Shown here piece after piece: positions 53,603 through 62,065 of a stretch of 64,000 nt of DNA. Position 1 is the stretch's first letter. Each line of letters begins with the position of its first letter. The notes below the pieces were generated by a model. The model was given only the letters and a program-made list of their open reading frames with translations. It had not been told where the DNA came from and searched no databases. Source of the DNA: Streptomyces ochraceiscleroticus (GTDB lineage Bacteria; Actinomycetota; Actinomycetes; Streptomycetales; Streptomycetaceae); contig NZ_JOAX01000008.1 of assembly GCF_000720485.1 (NCBI RefSeq), forward strand, positions 124,001-188,000, given 5' to 3'. Position numbers and translations under genes: made by a program.

Positions 53603-54294
53603 CCGCGCCGGCGCCGGGCCTGCCACACCGCGGCGGCGCCGAGGACGGCGACCGCGGCGATGCCGCCGATCAGTCCGGCGGAGGGCCCGCCGGCACCAGT
53701 GTGCTCGTCGGACGCGCCGACATCAGGCGCCGCGGACTCGGTGGAGCGCTCGCGTTCCGACGCGCCGCCCGCCTGCTCCGCGCACCCCGTCTTCGGATAG
53801 CCCGATATCGCGCACAGCAGCGCACTGGAGTCGTACCGCAGCGGCGCCGCGACCGCGGCTAGCGCATCGCCCGCGCTCGCGTCCTCAGGGACCCGCGCGC
53901 ACTCCGTACGGGCCGCGGGCGGCGTCTCGCCCTTCGGGGCGTCCGCCGCCGTGCCGAAGTCGAGGACGACGGCGACCCGTTTGCGGCCGTCCGCCGCCTT
54001 CGTACCGCCGCAGACCGCGTCGAAATCGGCGGCCGCGCGCGGCTTCGCGGCGCGCGCGGAATCGGCGCTGACGGTGAAGCGGAAGCCGGCCACGCCGCCG
54101 TCGGCGGGGCGCGCCGTCGACGGCCCCTCGGTGGCGTACGTCCAGCCGCCGCCCCCGTGGGTCGCCGTGTCCGCGGTCCAGAAGGACCAGTAGCGGTACT
54201 CCTCGGCGTGCGCGGGCGCGGCGGCCAGGCCCGTGGCCGCCCCGGCCAGGGCCAGCGCGCCGAGGCCGCGCGCGATACGGACGGCGCTGCTCAC
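53599..54294 (-). CDS. SCO2322-like exported, membrane-anchored protein
   Basis: A 231-residue protein: signal peptide (VRIARGLGALALAGAATGLAAAPAHA-E), extracellular domain EEYRYWSFWTADTATHGGGGWTYATEGPSTARPADGGVAGFRF with four Cys, and a C-terminal membrane anchor AGLIGGIAAVAVLGAAAVWQARRRRG. It begins with GTG overlapping the previous stop. The same gene stands before cbiQ in S. coelicolor-type operons (SCO2322). Its place between a toroid protein and EcfT implies a cell-surface role in the same uptake system; no known domain. Confidence 0.85.
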   Translation of the reverse strand: MSSAVRIARGLGALALAGAATGLAAAPAHAEEYRYWSFWTADTATHGGGGWTYATEGPSTARPADGGVAGFRFTVSADSARAAKPRAAADFDAVCGGTKAADGRKRVAVVLDFGTAADAPKGETPPAARTECARVPEDASAGDALAAVAAPLRYDSSALLCAISGYPKTGCAEQAGGASERERSTESAAPDVGASDEHTGAGGPSAGLIGGIAAVAVLGAAAVWQARRRRG

Positions 54295-55547
54295 AGCTCG
54301 TTCTGCTTCCTGCGGCCGCTCAGCAGGAAGCCGATGCCGGCGCCCGCCGCCAGGCCGACGACCACGACCCACCACACGGAGATGCCGCCCTCGTCCTGCT
54401 GCTCCTTGTCGGCCCGCTGGTCCGAGGCGGCGGACGCGGGCTTCGGGCCGGTCGCGTTCAGCTTCGTCACCAGGTCCGTGCCGCCGAAGTCGCGCGGGTC
54501 GCCGCCGGTGGCGTGCGCGGCGAGGATGAGCTGCGCGTACGCGGCCGGGCCGCTCTGCTTCGCCCAGGCCGCCGAGTGCCCGCGCAGCCAGCCCAGCGAC
54601 TGCTTCGCCGCGTCGGCACGCCCCGCGGCGGCCAGCGCGACGACGGCGTCGGCGGTGTTGCCGACGTCCGGCTGCGACTCGGCGCCGGGCATGGCGGACA
54701 TCAGGTGGTGGCCGTGCGCGTCCAGGACGGAGACGAGCTGGTCAGCGGCGTCGCCGGCGGCGCCGCGCGCGTCCTTGGCCGCTTCCCCGCACGACGTCTT
54801 CGCCGGGGCGTGCGCGCCCGGCTCGACGACGAAGCCCTTGCCGAGCGCCCCCGGCACCGCGGCGGCCGTCGCGTCCTCGTTGGCGGCGAGCTTCCCCTCC
54901 TTGGCCTGGAAGGCGAACGCGCCGCGGTCCTTCTCCTCGACGTCGCAGCCGAGGCGGAAGGCGAGCAGCCCCTCGTACGGCGTCTTGCCGCCCTTCTTGG
55001 CGGTCACCGACTCCGGTTTCGTGCCTGTGGCGGCCAGCGCACCGATCACCACCGAGGTGGAGTTGGCGTCGCTCGGGGCGCCGGCGGCGGAGCCCCAGCC
55101 GCCGTCGTCGTTCTGCGCGGACTTCAGCCAGGAGACGCCCTCGCGCACCGCGTCCGCGTGCCCGCCGACCGCGGCCAGCGCCTGCACGGCGGCGGCCGTC
55201 TGGTTGGTGTCCCGCATCGTCTTCGCGTCGCACGGCTGCTTCGGGTCGGCGCGGTACGCGGTGAACGCGCCGTCGGCGCACTGCTGTCCGGCGAGCCAGT
55301 CCACCGCCGAGTCCGCCGGGCGCACGCCCGCGGTGTCCTGCGCCAGCAGCGCCAGCGACTGCCGCCAGACGCCGTCGTACTTCGGGTCCGTGCTGCCGTA
55401 CAAGCCCTTCGGGAGCTTCGGGGACGCGGCGGGCGCGGGGTCGTCGGCGAACGCGGCGGGGGCAGCGGCCGCGCACAGCACGACGGCGGCCAGGGCCGCG
55501 GCGCAGCGGCGCGCCGGGGCGGCGAGGGAGCGGGCCGTGATGGCCAT
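54291..55547 (-). CDS. Secreted, membrane-anchored alpha/alpha-toroid protein (prenyltransferase-repeat type)
   Basis: A 418-residue protein with a signal peptide (AAALAAVVLCAAAAPAAFA-D), repeated helices of the squalene/prenyltransferase type (AVDWLAGQQCADGAFTAY, GVSWLKSAQNDDGGWGSAAG, TADAVVALAAAGRADAAKQSLGWL) and a C-terminal anchor WWVVVVGLAAGAGIGFLLSGRRKQ. This toroid fold is shared with transcobalamins and intrinsic factor. It is the first gene after a cobalamin riboswitch and before the ECF genes, so binding of B12 outside the cell is a good hypothesis. ATG 55547 chosen (GAGAGG upstream); GTG 55598 possible. Confidence 0.87.
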   Translation of the reverse strand: MAITARSLAAPARRCAAALAAVVLCAAAAPAAFADDPAPAASPKLPKGLYGSTDPKYDGVWRQSLALLAQDTAGVRPADSAVDWLAGQQCADGAFTAYRADPKQPCDAKTMRDTNQTAAAVQALAAVGGHADAVREGVSWLKSAQNDDGGWGSAAGAPSDANSTSVVIGALAATGTKPESVTAKKGGKTPYEGLLAFRLGCDVEEKDRGAFAFQAKEGKLAANEDATAAAVPGALGKGFVVEPGAHAPAKTSCGEAAKDARGAAGDAADQLVSVLDAHGHHLMSAMPGAESQPDVGNTADAVVALAAAGRADAAKQSLGWLRGHSAAWAKQSGPAAYAQLILAAHATGGDPRDFGGTDLVTKLNATGPKPASAASDQRADKEQQDEGGISVWWVVVVGLAAGAGIGFLLSGRRKQNEL

Positions 55548-55737
55548 GGGGTCGGTGCCTCTCGGTCGGTTCGCGGGGTGCGCGAGGTGGGAGGTCACGC
55601 AGCCGTACTCCGCCGCACCACGGCCGCGGGGCGCGCGGGCGCGGTGGCACCGGGCTCAGCTCCGTATACCTCGACGGTGCCGCGCGCCGGGCGGCCGATG
55701 AAGGGCGGCCGTACGGTACGCGGGAGCCTTGGGTGTG

Positions 55738-55850
55738 CCCCGCCGGGCGTTCCGGCTCGCTCCGGCGCACGGGTGCGCGCCAGCGCTCACGGCTGCGGGT
55801 CAGCGCCGGTTTTCCACCGGCTTCCCCCGGTCGGGCACGAATGAACTTGT
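55738..55850 (-). ncRNA. Cobalamin riboswitch of the ECF operon
   Basis: On the minus strand the B12-box region reads GGGGGAAGCCGGTGGAAAAC (55829-55810), then CGGCGCTGACCCGCAGCC (55809-55792). This fits GGGAA-GCCGGTG-N-AA-CCGGC-GC-GACCCGC-ACCGT of cobalamin riboswitches. The 3' end GAGCCGGAACGCCCGGCGGG (55757-55738) fits the GAGCC.GAA..C closing part. It lies about 190 nt upstream of the toroid gene. Boundaries approximate. Confidence 0.85.
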
Positions 55851-55922
55851 CCGGACCACTTTAACCGGCGGGTAGCGACCGGTCCCCGGCACGTACGCCG
55901 TCGCCCACGGGCAGGAAGTACC

Positions 55923-56960
55923 TCACACCGCCCGGTACGCCACCGGCTCCGAGCCCGGCACCGGCTCCACCAGTCCCGTCTTCACCAGGCGCCGCAGATG
56001 TGCCTCGGCCTCCGAGACGGCGATGGTGCGCGAGCCGTACGGAATCTCCGCCCACGGGCGGTTCCACGTCATGGTCTCGGCGAGCTGCCACGGGGTGAGC
56101 GGGGCGGCGAGCAGGGTACGCAGGCCGCCGAGCCGTTCCTCGTGGTGCGTGACGAGCTCCGCCACCCGCTCGGCGGCGCCGGTGAAGGCGTGCTGATGCG
56201 CGGGCAGTACCTCGGCGACGCCCAGCCGCCCGATCCGCTCCAGGGAGTCCAGGTAGTCGCCGAGGGGATCGGTGACCGTCGCGTCGTCCGGGTCCTCGTA
56301 CAGGCCGACGTGCGGGGAGATGCCCGGCAGCAGGTGGTCGCCGGAGAAGAGGCGCCCGTTGCCGGGGCGCGCCGCCGGGTGCGCCTCCTCAAGGTGCAGG
56401 CACACATGGCCCGGTGTGTGGCCGGGCGTCCAGATCGCGCGCAGCCGCCGCCCCGCGAGGTCCAGCAGCTCGCCGGGGACGATCTCGCGGTCCGGGAGCG
56501 CGGGACGTTCGTCGGGGAGCCCGCGCGTGCGCCCCTCGGCGCGGGCCGCGTACAGCGGCGCGAGGTGCTCCTCGGGCGCGCCCGCCGCGGCCAGTTTCCC
56601 GATGAGGTACGTCAGCCAGGTGCCCGGCTCGGCCTCACGGGTGCGGCGGACGACCTCCGTGTCGGCGGCGTGCATCGCGATCCACGCGCCGGACGCCTCC
56701 CGTACTCGGGCGGAGAGGCCGTGGTGGTCGGGGTGGTGGTGGGTGACGAGTACGCCGTGGATTTCGGTGACGTCGGTGCCGCAGGCGGTGAGCCCGGCGG
56801 CGAGGGCGTCCCAGGACGCCGGATCGTCCCAGCCGGTGTCGATCAGCACTGGGCCGCGGTCGGTCTCCAGGAGGTGCACGAGGGTGTGCCCGAGCGGGTT
56901 GTCCGGTATGGGGACGGCGATACTCCGGACCCCGCCCCGGTGGTCGATCACATGCGGCAT
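55923..56960 (-). CDS. MBL-fold metallo-hydrolase
   Basis: A 345-residue metallo-beta-lactamase-fold hydrolase. GHTLVHLLETDRGPVLIDTGWDD opens; GVLVTHHHPDHHGLSARV is the HxHxDH zinc motif; AIWTPGHTPGHVCLHLEE supplies a further His, and GRLFSGDHLLPGISPHVG the bridging Asp. The C-terminal helical domain (PAHQHAFTGAAERVAELVTHHEERL) resembles BBL/hydroxyacylglutathione-hydrolase-like proteins. It is divergent from the aldehyde dehydrogenase gene with a KstR-like box between. ATG 56960. Confidence 0.92.
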   Translation of the reverse strand: MPHVIDHRGGVRSIAVPIPDNPLGHTLVHLLETDRGPVLIDTGWDDPASWDALAAGLTACGTDVTEIHGVLVTHHHPDHHGLSARVREASGAWIAMHAADTEVVRRTREAEPGTWLTYLIGKLAAAGAPEEHLAPLYAARAEGRTRGLPDERPALPDREIVPGELLDLAGRRLRAIWTPGHTPGHVCLHLEEAHPAARPGNGRLFSGDHLLPGISPHVGLYEDPDDATVTDPLGDYLDSLERIGRLGVAEVLPAHQHAFTGAAERVAELVTHHEERLGGLRTLLAAPLTPWQLAETMTWNRPWAEIPYGSRTIAVSEAEAHLRRLVKTGLVEPVPGSEPVAYRAV

Positions 56961-57011
56961 GCCACGCCCCTCTCGGCCCGCACGCCGTCGCGTGCATTGT
57001 CCAGCATAACT

Positions 57012-57029
57012 AGAACTGGTATCAGTTCT
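57012..57029. promoter_or_regulatory. KstR-like operator 3 (divergent MBL/aldehyde dehydrogenase promoter)
   Basis: AGAACTG-GTAT-CAGTTCT is a perfect 7-bp inverted repeat. Its context ACTAGAAC..GTA..AGTTCTG is identical in 15 or more positions to the site at 47217-47240 near the thiolase. Confidence 0.65.
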
Positions 57030-57093
57030 GATGCAGCGTCAGCTAATGCGTCGGGCAAGACGCCGGGTAACGCGACCGCAGGAGGCGGAATCG

Positions 57094-58545
57094 ATGACTG
57101 GCCTGATCGAGCACGGACAGCTCTACATAGGCGGCGCGTGGGCCGATCCCGCCGGCCGGGACACCATCGAGGTCGTCTCCCCGCACACCGAGCAGGTCAT
57201 CGGCCGGGTGCCGCACGCCTCGCGGGCCGATGTGGACCGCGCCGTCACGGCCGCCCGCGCGTCCTTCGACTCCGGCGTCTGGGCGGAGGCGCCGCTCGCC
57301 GACCGGATCGCGGTCATCACGCGCATCAAGGACGCGTTCGCCGTACGGAGCGAGGAGTTCGCGCGGCTCATCAGCGCGCAGAACGGCACCCCGTACACCG
57401 CGGGCGTCATGGTGCAGTCGCTGGCCGCGATGATGGCGTGGGACGCGGCGATCACGGTCGCACGCGACTTCGAGTACGAGGAGCGGCGGCAGGGCGTCCT
57501 CGGGCCACTGTTGATCCGCCGCGAGCCGGTCGGGGTGGTCGCGGCCGTGGTGCCGTGGAACGTCCCGCAGTTCACCGCCGCCGCCAAGCTCGCCCCCGCT
57601 CTGCTGGCCGGGTGCTCGGCGGTGCTGAAGGTGTCGCCGGAGACGCCCCTGGACGCGTACCTCCTCGCGGAGATCGCCACCGAGGCGGGGCTGCCCGAGG
57701 GCGTGCTCTCCATCCTCCCGGCCGACCGGGAGGTCAGCGAGTACCTGGTCGGGCACCCGGGCGTGGACAAGGTGTCCTTCACCGGGTCGGTCGCGGCCGG
57801 CAAGCGCGTCATGGAGGTGGCCGCGCGCCATCTCACCCGCGTCACCCTGGAGTTGGGCGGCAAGTCGGCCGCGGTGATCCTGCCGGACGCGGACCTGGAC
57901 GCGGCGGTCGCCGGGATCACCCCCTTCGCGTGGATGATCAACGGGCAGGCGTGCGTGGCGCAGACCCGTATCCTCGCGCCGCGTTCGCACTACGACGAGG
58001 TCGCCGAGCGGTTCGCCGCGGCGGCCACCGCCCTGAAGGTCGGCGACCCGCTGGACCCGGCCACCGAGGTCGGCCCGCTGGTCGCCGAGCGGCAGCGCCG
58101 CCGCTCGCTGGAGTACATCGCGGCCGGGCAGCAGGAGGGCGCCAAGGTGCTGGCCGGCGGCGGCCGTCCGGCGGACCAGGGCACCGGCTGGTACGTCGAG
58201 CCGACCCTCTTCGGCGAGGTCGCTCCCAGTATGCGGATCGCCCGTGAGGAGATCTTCGGCCCGGTCATCTGCCTGCTGCCCTACGAGGACGAGGCGGAGG
58301 CGGTACGGATCGCGAACGACTCCGACTACGGGCTGTCGGGCTCGGTGTGGACGGCGGACACCGAGCGCGGCATCGAGGTGGCGCGCCGGGTGCGCACCGG
58401 CACGTACTCCGTGAACACCTTCAGCCTGGACATGCTCGGGCCGTTCGGCGGCTACAAGAACAGCGGTATTGGGCGGGAGTTCGGCCCCGAGGGGTACGGC
58501 GCGTATCTGGAGCACAAGATGATCCACCTGCCGGCGGGGGCGTGA
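57094..58545 (+). CDS. NAD(P)-dependent aldehyde dehydrogenase
   Basis: A 483-residue ALDH. GVVAAVVPWNVPQFTAAAKLAPALLAGCSAVLKVSPETP binds cofactor, FTGSVAAGKRVMEVAA follows, LELGGKSAAV holds the general-base Glu and INGQACVAQTRI the nucleophile Cys. PTLFGEVAPSMRIAREEIFGPV and FGGYKNSGIGREFG complete it. The best-matching subfamily is the betaine/aromatic aldehyde type. ATG 57094 has AGGAGG upstream. It is 2 nt before the ferredoxin gene. Under the shared operator it may oxidise an aldehyde from P450 reactions on steroid side chains. Confidence 0.95.
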   Translation: MTGLIEHGQLYIGGAWADPAGRDTIEVVSPHTEQVIGRVPHASRADVDRAVTAARASFDSGVWAEAPLADRIAVITRIKDAFAVRSEEFARLISAQNGTPYTAGVMVQSLAAMMAWDAAITVARDFEYEERRQGVLGPLLIRREPVGVVAAVVPWNVPQFTAAAKLAPALLAGCSAVLKVSPETPLDAYLLAEIATEAGLPEGVLSILPADREVSEYLVGHPGVDKVSFTGSVAAGKRVMEVAARHLTRVTLELGGKSAAVILPDADLDAAVAGITPFAWMINGQACVAQTRILAPRSHYDEVAERFAAAATALKVGDPLDPATEVGPLVAERQRRRSLEYIAAGQQEGAKVLAGGGRPADQGTGWYVEPTLFGEVAPSMRIAREEIFGPVICLLPYEDEAEAVRIANDSDYGLSGSVWTADTERGIEVARRVRTGTYSVNTFSLDMLGPFGGYKNSGIGREFGPEGYGAYLEHKMIHLPAGA

Positions 58546-58547
58546 GC

Positions 58548-58781
58548 ATGGGTGACCGCTGGCAGGTGGAGGTGGACCGCGGGGTCTGCATCGGCTCGGG
58601 GCTGTGCGTGAGCACGGCGCCCGGGGACTTCCGGCTGGACTCCGCGCGGCAGTCGCACCCGGTGGCGGGTGTGACGGACGCCCGGGAGGCCGTGCTGGCG
58701 GCCGCCGAGGGATGTCCGGTCGAGGCGATCCTGATTACGGAGGCGGACTCCGGGGAATCAGTCTTCCCGCCGGAGGGGTAG
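58548..58781 (+). CDS. Single-cluster [3Fe-4S] ferredoxin
   Basis: A 77-residue ferredoxin, WQVEVDRGVCIGSGLCVSTAPGDFRLD...EGCPVEAILITE: Cys-x5-Cys and later Cys-Pro, the pattern of the P450-associated [3Fe-4S] ferredoxins of actinobacteria. It begins 2 nt after the aldehyde dehydrogenase stop and is co-transcribed with it. The nearby cyp125-like gene under the same operator type is the likely electron acceptor. No ferredoxin reductase is present in the window. Confidence 0.9.
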   Translation: MGDRWQVEVDRGVCIGSGLCVSTAPGDFRLDSARQSHPVAGVTDAREAVLAAAEGCPVEAILITEADSGESVFPPEG

Positions 58782-58936
58782 CGCCCCGGCCCGCGCTCTG
58801 TCGAACAGGCGTGCGACCTGCTGGTTCGTACTTAGAGTTACTTGTGCGTTCCTCACGGTGACCTCATGACGTCTGTGACTGTCCGTCCCTCCCCTTGCGT
58901 GGAAATCTCTATTCCACGCCGCCGAGGGGGGAGACG

Positions 58937-61570
58937 ATGGACAAGCGGTACGAGGTGTACTGCCTGGCTGACAGGTATTTCTATGAAACCCCGGACCGTT
59001 TGTCCGTCGGGGAAAGTGCCGCTGCTGACGACAGTGCGGTGTACGAAGCGGCGCAACGCGCAGTCCCCGAAGGGTGGCGTTGTTTCCTCTCCGGGGACTG
59101 GCTCCACGTGAATCCCGTGGACAGCGAGGGGAACCCGCGTCCGGGCAGGCCGAAGCAGGGGTGGAAGATACATGTGTCGGCCTGCCCGGACAATGCGGAG
59201 AAGATAGCGTCCAAGGTCTGGGACTACTGCGTGGCCCGGGCGATTCCCTTCAAATTCGTGCCGGGTCCGCGTCCGCTGCACCTGCGGAATTCCAAGTACG
59301 CGGACCGGGCCGCCAGCGGCAAATTCGCCACCATTTACCCGCTGGACGAAGCGGAATGCCACCGCGTTCTGGAGGAGCTGGGTTCCCTGCTGGACGGCGA
59401 GGCGGGCCCGTACATCCTGAGCGACCTGCGGTGGAACGACGGGCCGCTGTACGTGCGGTACGGCGGCTTCGCCCGGAGGTACTGCGTCGACGGCACCGGG
59501 GCGCTCGTGCCCGCCATCGAGAACGCCGACGGGCGGCTGGTGCCCGACCGCCGTGAGCCCGCCTTCCGGCCCCCGGAGTGGGTCCCGCTGCCCGGCTTCC
59601 TGGCCCCGCAGCTCGCGGCACGCAACGCCACGACCGTCGCCGACCTGCCGTACGCCATCGAGTCGGCGCTGCACTTCTCCAACGGGGGCGGCGTCTACGT
59701 CGGCCGGGACCGGAGCACCGGAGAGAGGGTGGTCCTGAAGGAGGCGAGGCCGCATGCCGGCCTCGCCGCCGACCGCGCCGACGCGGTCACCCGGCTGGAG
59801 CGCGAACGCGCCGCGCTGCAACGGCTGTCGGGCCTCGGCGTGGCCCCCGAGGTCCGCGACGTCCGCACCGTCGGCGACCACCGCTTCCTCGTCCTGGAGC
59901 ACATCCCCGGCAAGCCGCTGAACTCCTTCTTCGCCGAGCGCCACCCGCTGCTCACCGCCGACCCCGACCCGGAGGCGCTCACCTCGTACACCGAGTGGGC
60001 GCTGGGCATGCACGCCGCCGTCCAGCAGGCCGTCGCCGCGGTGCACCGCCGCGGCCTGGTCCACAACGACCTGCACATGTTCAACATCATGGTCGCGCCC
60101 GACGAACAGAGCGTCACCCTGCTGGACTTCGAGGCCGCCACCGACGCCGACGACAGGACCCGGCAGTCCCTCGCCCACCCCGGCTTCGTCGCCCCGCGCG
60201 ACCTCACCGGCTACGACGTCGACCGCTACGCGCTGGCCTGCCTGCGCCTCGCCCTCTTCCTGCCGATGACCACGCTGCTGGCCATCGAGCGGGACAAGGC
60301 GGCGGACCTGGCCGAGATCGTCGTCCGCGAATTCCCGGGCGTGCCGGCCGGGTTCCTGGAGGAGGCCGTGCGGACGATCTGCGCGCACCGGCCCGCCAGG
60401 CCGCGCATCCGGCGCCCCGCGCAGGCCCGCCACCTCGTCGCGGTCGACACCCGCGAACCGTACGTCTGCGACCCGGCCGACTGGCCGCGCAGCCGCGAGT
60501 CCATGGTCCGGGGCATCCTCGCCTCGGCCACGCCCGAGCGCACGGACCGCCTGTTCCCCGGCGACATCGCCCAGTTCGCCGACGGCGGCGGACTCGGCAT
60601 CGCCCACGGGGCGGCCGGTGTCCTGTACGCGCTCCACGAGACGGGTGCCGAGGGGTTCGAGGAGGGCGAGGAGTGGTTACTGCGGCAGACCGCTCCGCCT
60701 CCCCTCGGCACCCCCCTCGGGTGCTACGACGGACTCGCCGGCGTCGCCTACGTACTGGACCGGCTCGGCCACCGCGAACGGGCCGACGAGCTGATCGAGC
60801 GGGTGCTCGCCGAGAAGTGGTACCGGCTCGCGCCCGACCTGTACGGCGGGCTGGCCGGCATCGGCCTCACCCTGGACCACCTGGCGCGACAGCGCGGCGA
60901 ACGCGAGCTGCGCGACCGGGCACTGGAGGCGGCGGGACACGCCGCCGACCGGCTGGAGAGCTGCGCGAACCGGGCCGGGCTGCTGCGCGGCGCGAGCGGC
61001 CCCGCACTGCTCTTCCTGCGGCTGTACGAAGGCACCGGCGACCCCGGGCTGCTCGATCTCGCGGCCCAGGCGCTGCGCAGCGACCTCGCCCGGTGCGTCC
61101 GCAACGAACGCGGCACGCTGCTGGTCGACGAGGGCTGGCGCACCATGCCGTACCTCGGCGCGGGCTCGGCGGGCATCGCGATGGTGCTCGACGACTACCT
61201 GACGCACCGCGCCGACCCGGAGTTCGAGGAGGCGCGGGCCGCGATCCTGCCGGCCACCCAGGCCCGCTTCTACGCGCAGCCCGGCCTCTTCCGGGGCCGC
61301 GCCGGCATGGTGCTGCACCTGGCCCGCACGACGACGCCCGACCCCGACGTCGAGGCCGCGCTCGCCGCGCAGATCGCCGACCTGAGCTGGTACGCCATGC
61401 CCTATCGCGGCGAACTGGCCTTCCCCGGCGACCAGATGATGCGGCTCTCCATGGACCTGTCCACGGGCACGGCCGGCTGCCTGCTGGCCCTGGGCTCGGC
61501 CCTGCACGAGGAACCGGTACAACTGCCGTTCCTCCCGCCGCTGCCGGAGCCCGACGGGCTGCGGATCTGA
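58937..61570 (+). CDS. amfT: Class III lanthipeptide synthetase LanKC (AmfT/RamC)
   Basis: An 877-residue trifunctional enzyme. The N-terminal lyase-like region (~1-210) is followed by a Ser/Thr kinase-like domain with VVLKEARPH (ATP Lys, ~268), LVHNDLHMFNIMV (catalytic loop, ~375) and LLDFEAA (DFE, ~396). A LanC-like toroid cyclase follows (~530-870: GLAGVAYVLDRLG, GSAGIAMVLDD, GTAGCLLALGSAL). The Cys-Cys-His zinc ligands of LanC are absent, as in RamC-type enzymes. It phosphorylates, eliminates and cyclises the AmfS precursor encoded 49 nt downstream to make a SapB-like surfactant. ATG 58937 after GGGGGAG. Promoter region 58782-58936. Confidence 0.95.
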   Translation: MDKRYEVYCLADRYFYETPDRLSVGESAAADDSAVYEAAQRAVPEGWRCFLSGDWLHVNPVDSEGNPRPGRPKQGWKIHVSACPDNAEKIASKVWDYCVARAIPFKFVPGPRPLHLRNSKYADRAASGKFATIYPLDEAECHRVLEELGSLLDGEAGPYILSDLRWNDGPLYVRYGGFARRYCVDGTGALVPAIENADGRLVPDRREPAFRPPEWVPLPGFLAPQLAARNATTVADLPYAIESALHFSNGGGVYVGRDRSTGERVVLKEARPHAGLAADRADAVTRLERERAALQRLSGLGVAPEVRDVRTVGDHRFLVLEHIPGKPLNSFFAERHPLLTADPDPEALTSYTEWALGMHAAVQQAVAAVHRRGLVHNDLHMFNIMVAPDEQSVTLLDFEAATDADDRTRQSLAHPGFVAPRDLTGYDVDRYALACLRLALFLPMTTLLAIERDKAADLAEIVVREFPGVPAGFLEEAVRTICAHRPARPRIRRPAQARHLVAVDTREPYVCDPADWPRSRESMVRGILASATPERTDRLFPGDIAQFADGGGLGIAHGAAGVLYALHETGAEGFEEGEEWLLRQTAPPPLGTPLGCYDGLAGVAYVLDRLGHRERADELIERVLAEKWYRLAPDLYGGLAGIGLTLDHLARQRGERELRDRALEAAGHAADRLESCANRAGLLRGASGPALLFLRLYEGTGDPGLLDLAAQALRSDLARCVRNERGTLLVDEGWRTMPYLGAGSAGIAMVLDDYLTHRADPEFEEARAAILPATQARFYAQPGLFRGRAGMVLHLARTTTPDPDVEAALAAQIADLSWYAMPYRGELAFPGDQMMRLSMDLSTGTAGCLLALGSALHEEPVQLPFLPPLPEPDGLRI

Positions 61571-61619
61571 AGGCCGCGACATGACACGACCCGAGGCACG
61601 ACCCGAGAGGACGCGAGAC

Positions 61620-61727
61620 GTGGCACTGCTCGATCTGCAGATGCTGGAGGCACCGGAGGACGGTGGCGGTGAGGACAGCATCCTCAGCCTCGGGTGCGAC
61701 AGCACCCTGAGCCTCCTCCTCTGCTAG
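61620..61727 (+). CDS. amfS: Class III lanthipeptide precursor AmfS/RamS
   Basis: A 35-residue precursor, too short for standard calling. The leader MALLDLQMLEAPEDGGGED matches the conserved AmfS MALLDLQ start that binds the synthetase. The core SILSLGC-D-STLSLLLC contains two Ser-x-x-Ser-...-Cys units: Ser20-Ser23-Cys26 and Ser28-Ser31-Cys35. GTG 61620 has AGGA eight nt upstream; an in-frame ATG at 61581 would give 48 residues but is less like the family. It lies between amfT and amfB, the expected position. Confidence 0.9.
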   Translation: MALLDLQMLEAPEDGGGEDSILSLGCDSTLSLLLC

Positions 61728-61943
61728 CGAGTCATCCCCGCGGTGGTCCGGCGCTGTCCGGCCCGCCGCCCCCGATCAGGTTCGTTCCGGTACGCGTCGA
61801 CCGCGGACCGGGAGGTGATACAGGCCGATCGCGGTACGGGAGGTGACCGTGCCCGGCCCGGATCGTGAGGTCCGATCCGGTCCGGCACGGCACACCGCCC
61901 GCACCGCCCGGCCTGCTCCGGTGGCCGACGCCGGGACGAACCG

Positions 61944-61979
61944 GTGTGCGTGCGGCTCCTGGGGGAGCCGCACGCACAC
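61944..61979 (+). terminator. 16-bp hairpin between amfS and amfB (terminator or attenuator)
   Basis: GTGTGCGTGCGGCTCC (61944-61959) pairs perfectly with 61964-61979 around TGGG. There is no U-tract. It lies within the 338-bp gap between amfS and amfB; the rest of the gap shows nothing else clear. Confidence 0.75.
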
Positions 61980-62065
61980 CATCCCCACCCCTCGCTTCTT
62001 CGCCTGTCAGGTACAGCTCACCGCACACACCTCGTCCGCGAGACCCCGTCTGGGAGGAAGAACCC

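Noticed and set aside
58853..60637. 594-codon minus-strand frame opposite amfT
   Set aside because: Overlaps the LanKC kinase domain; translation has the typical shadow composition.
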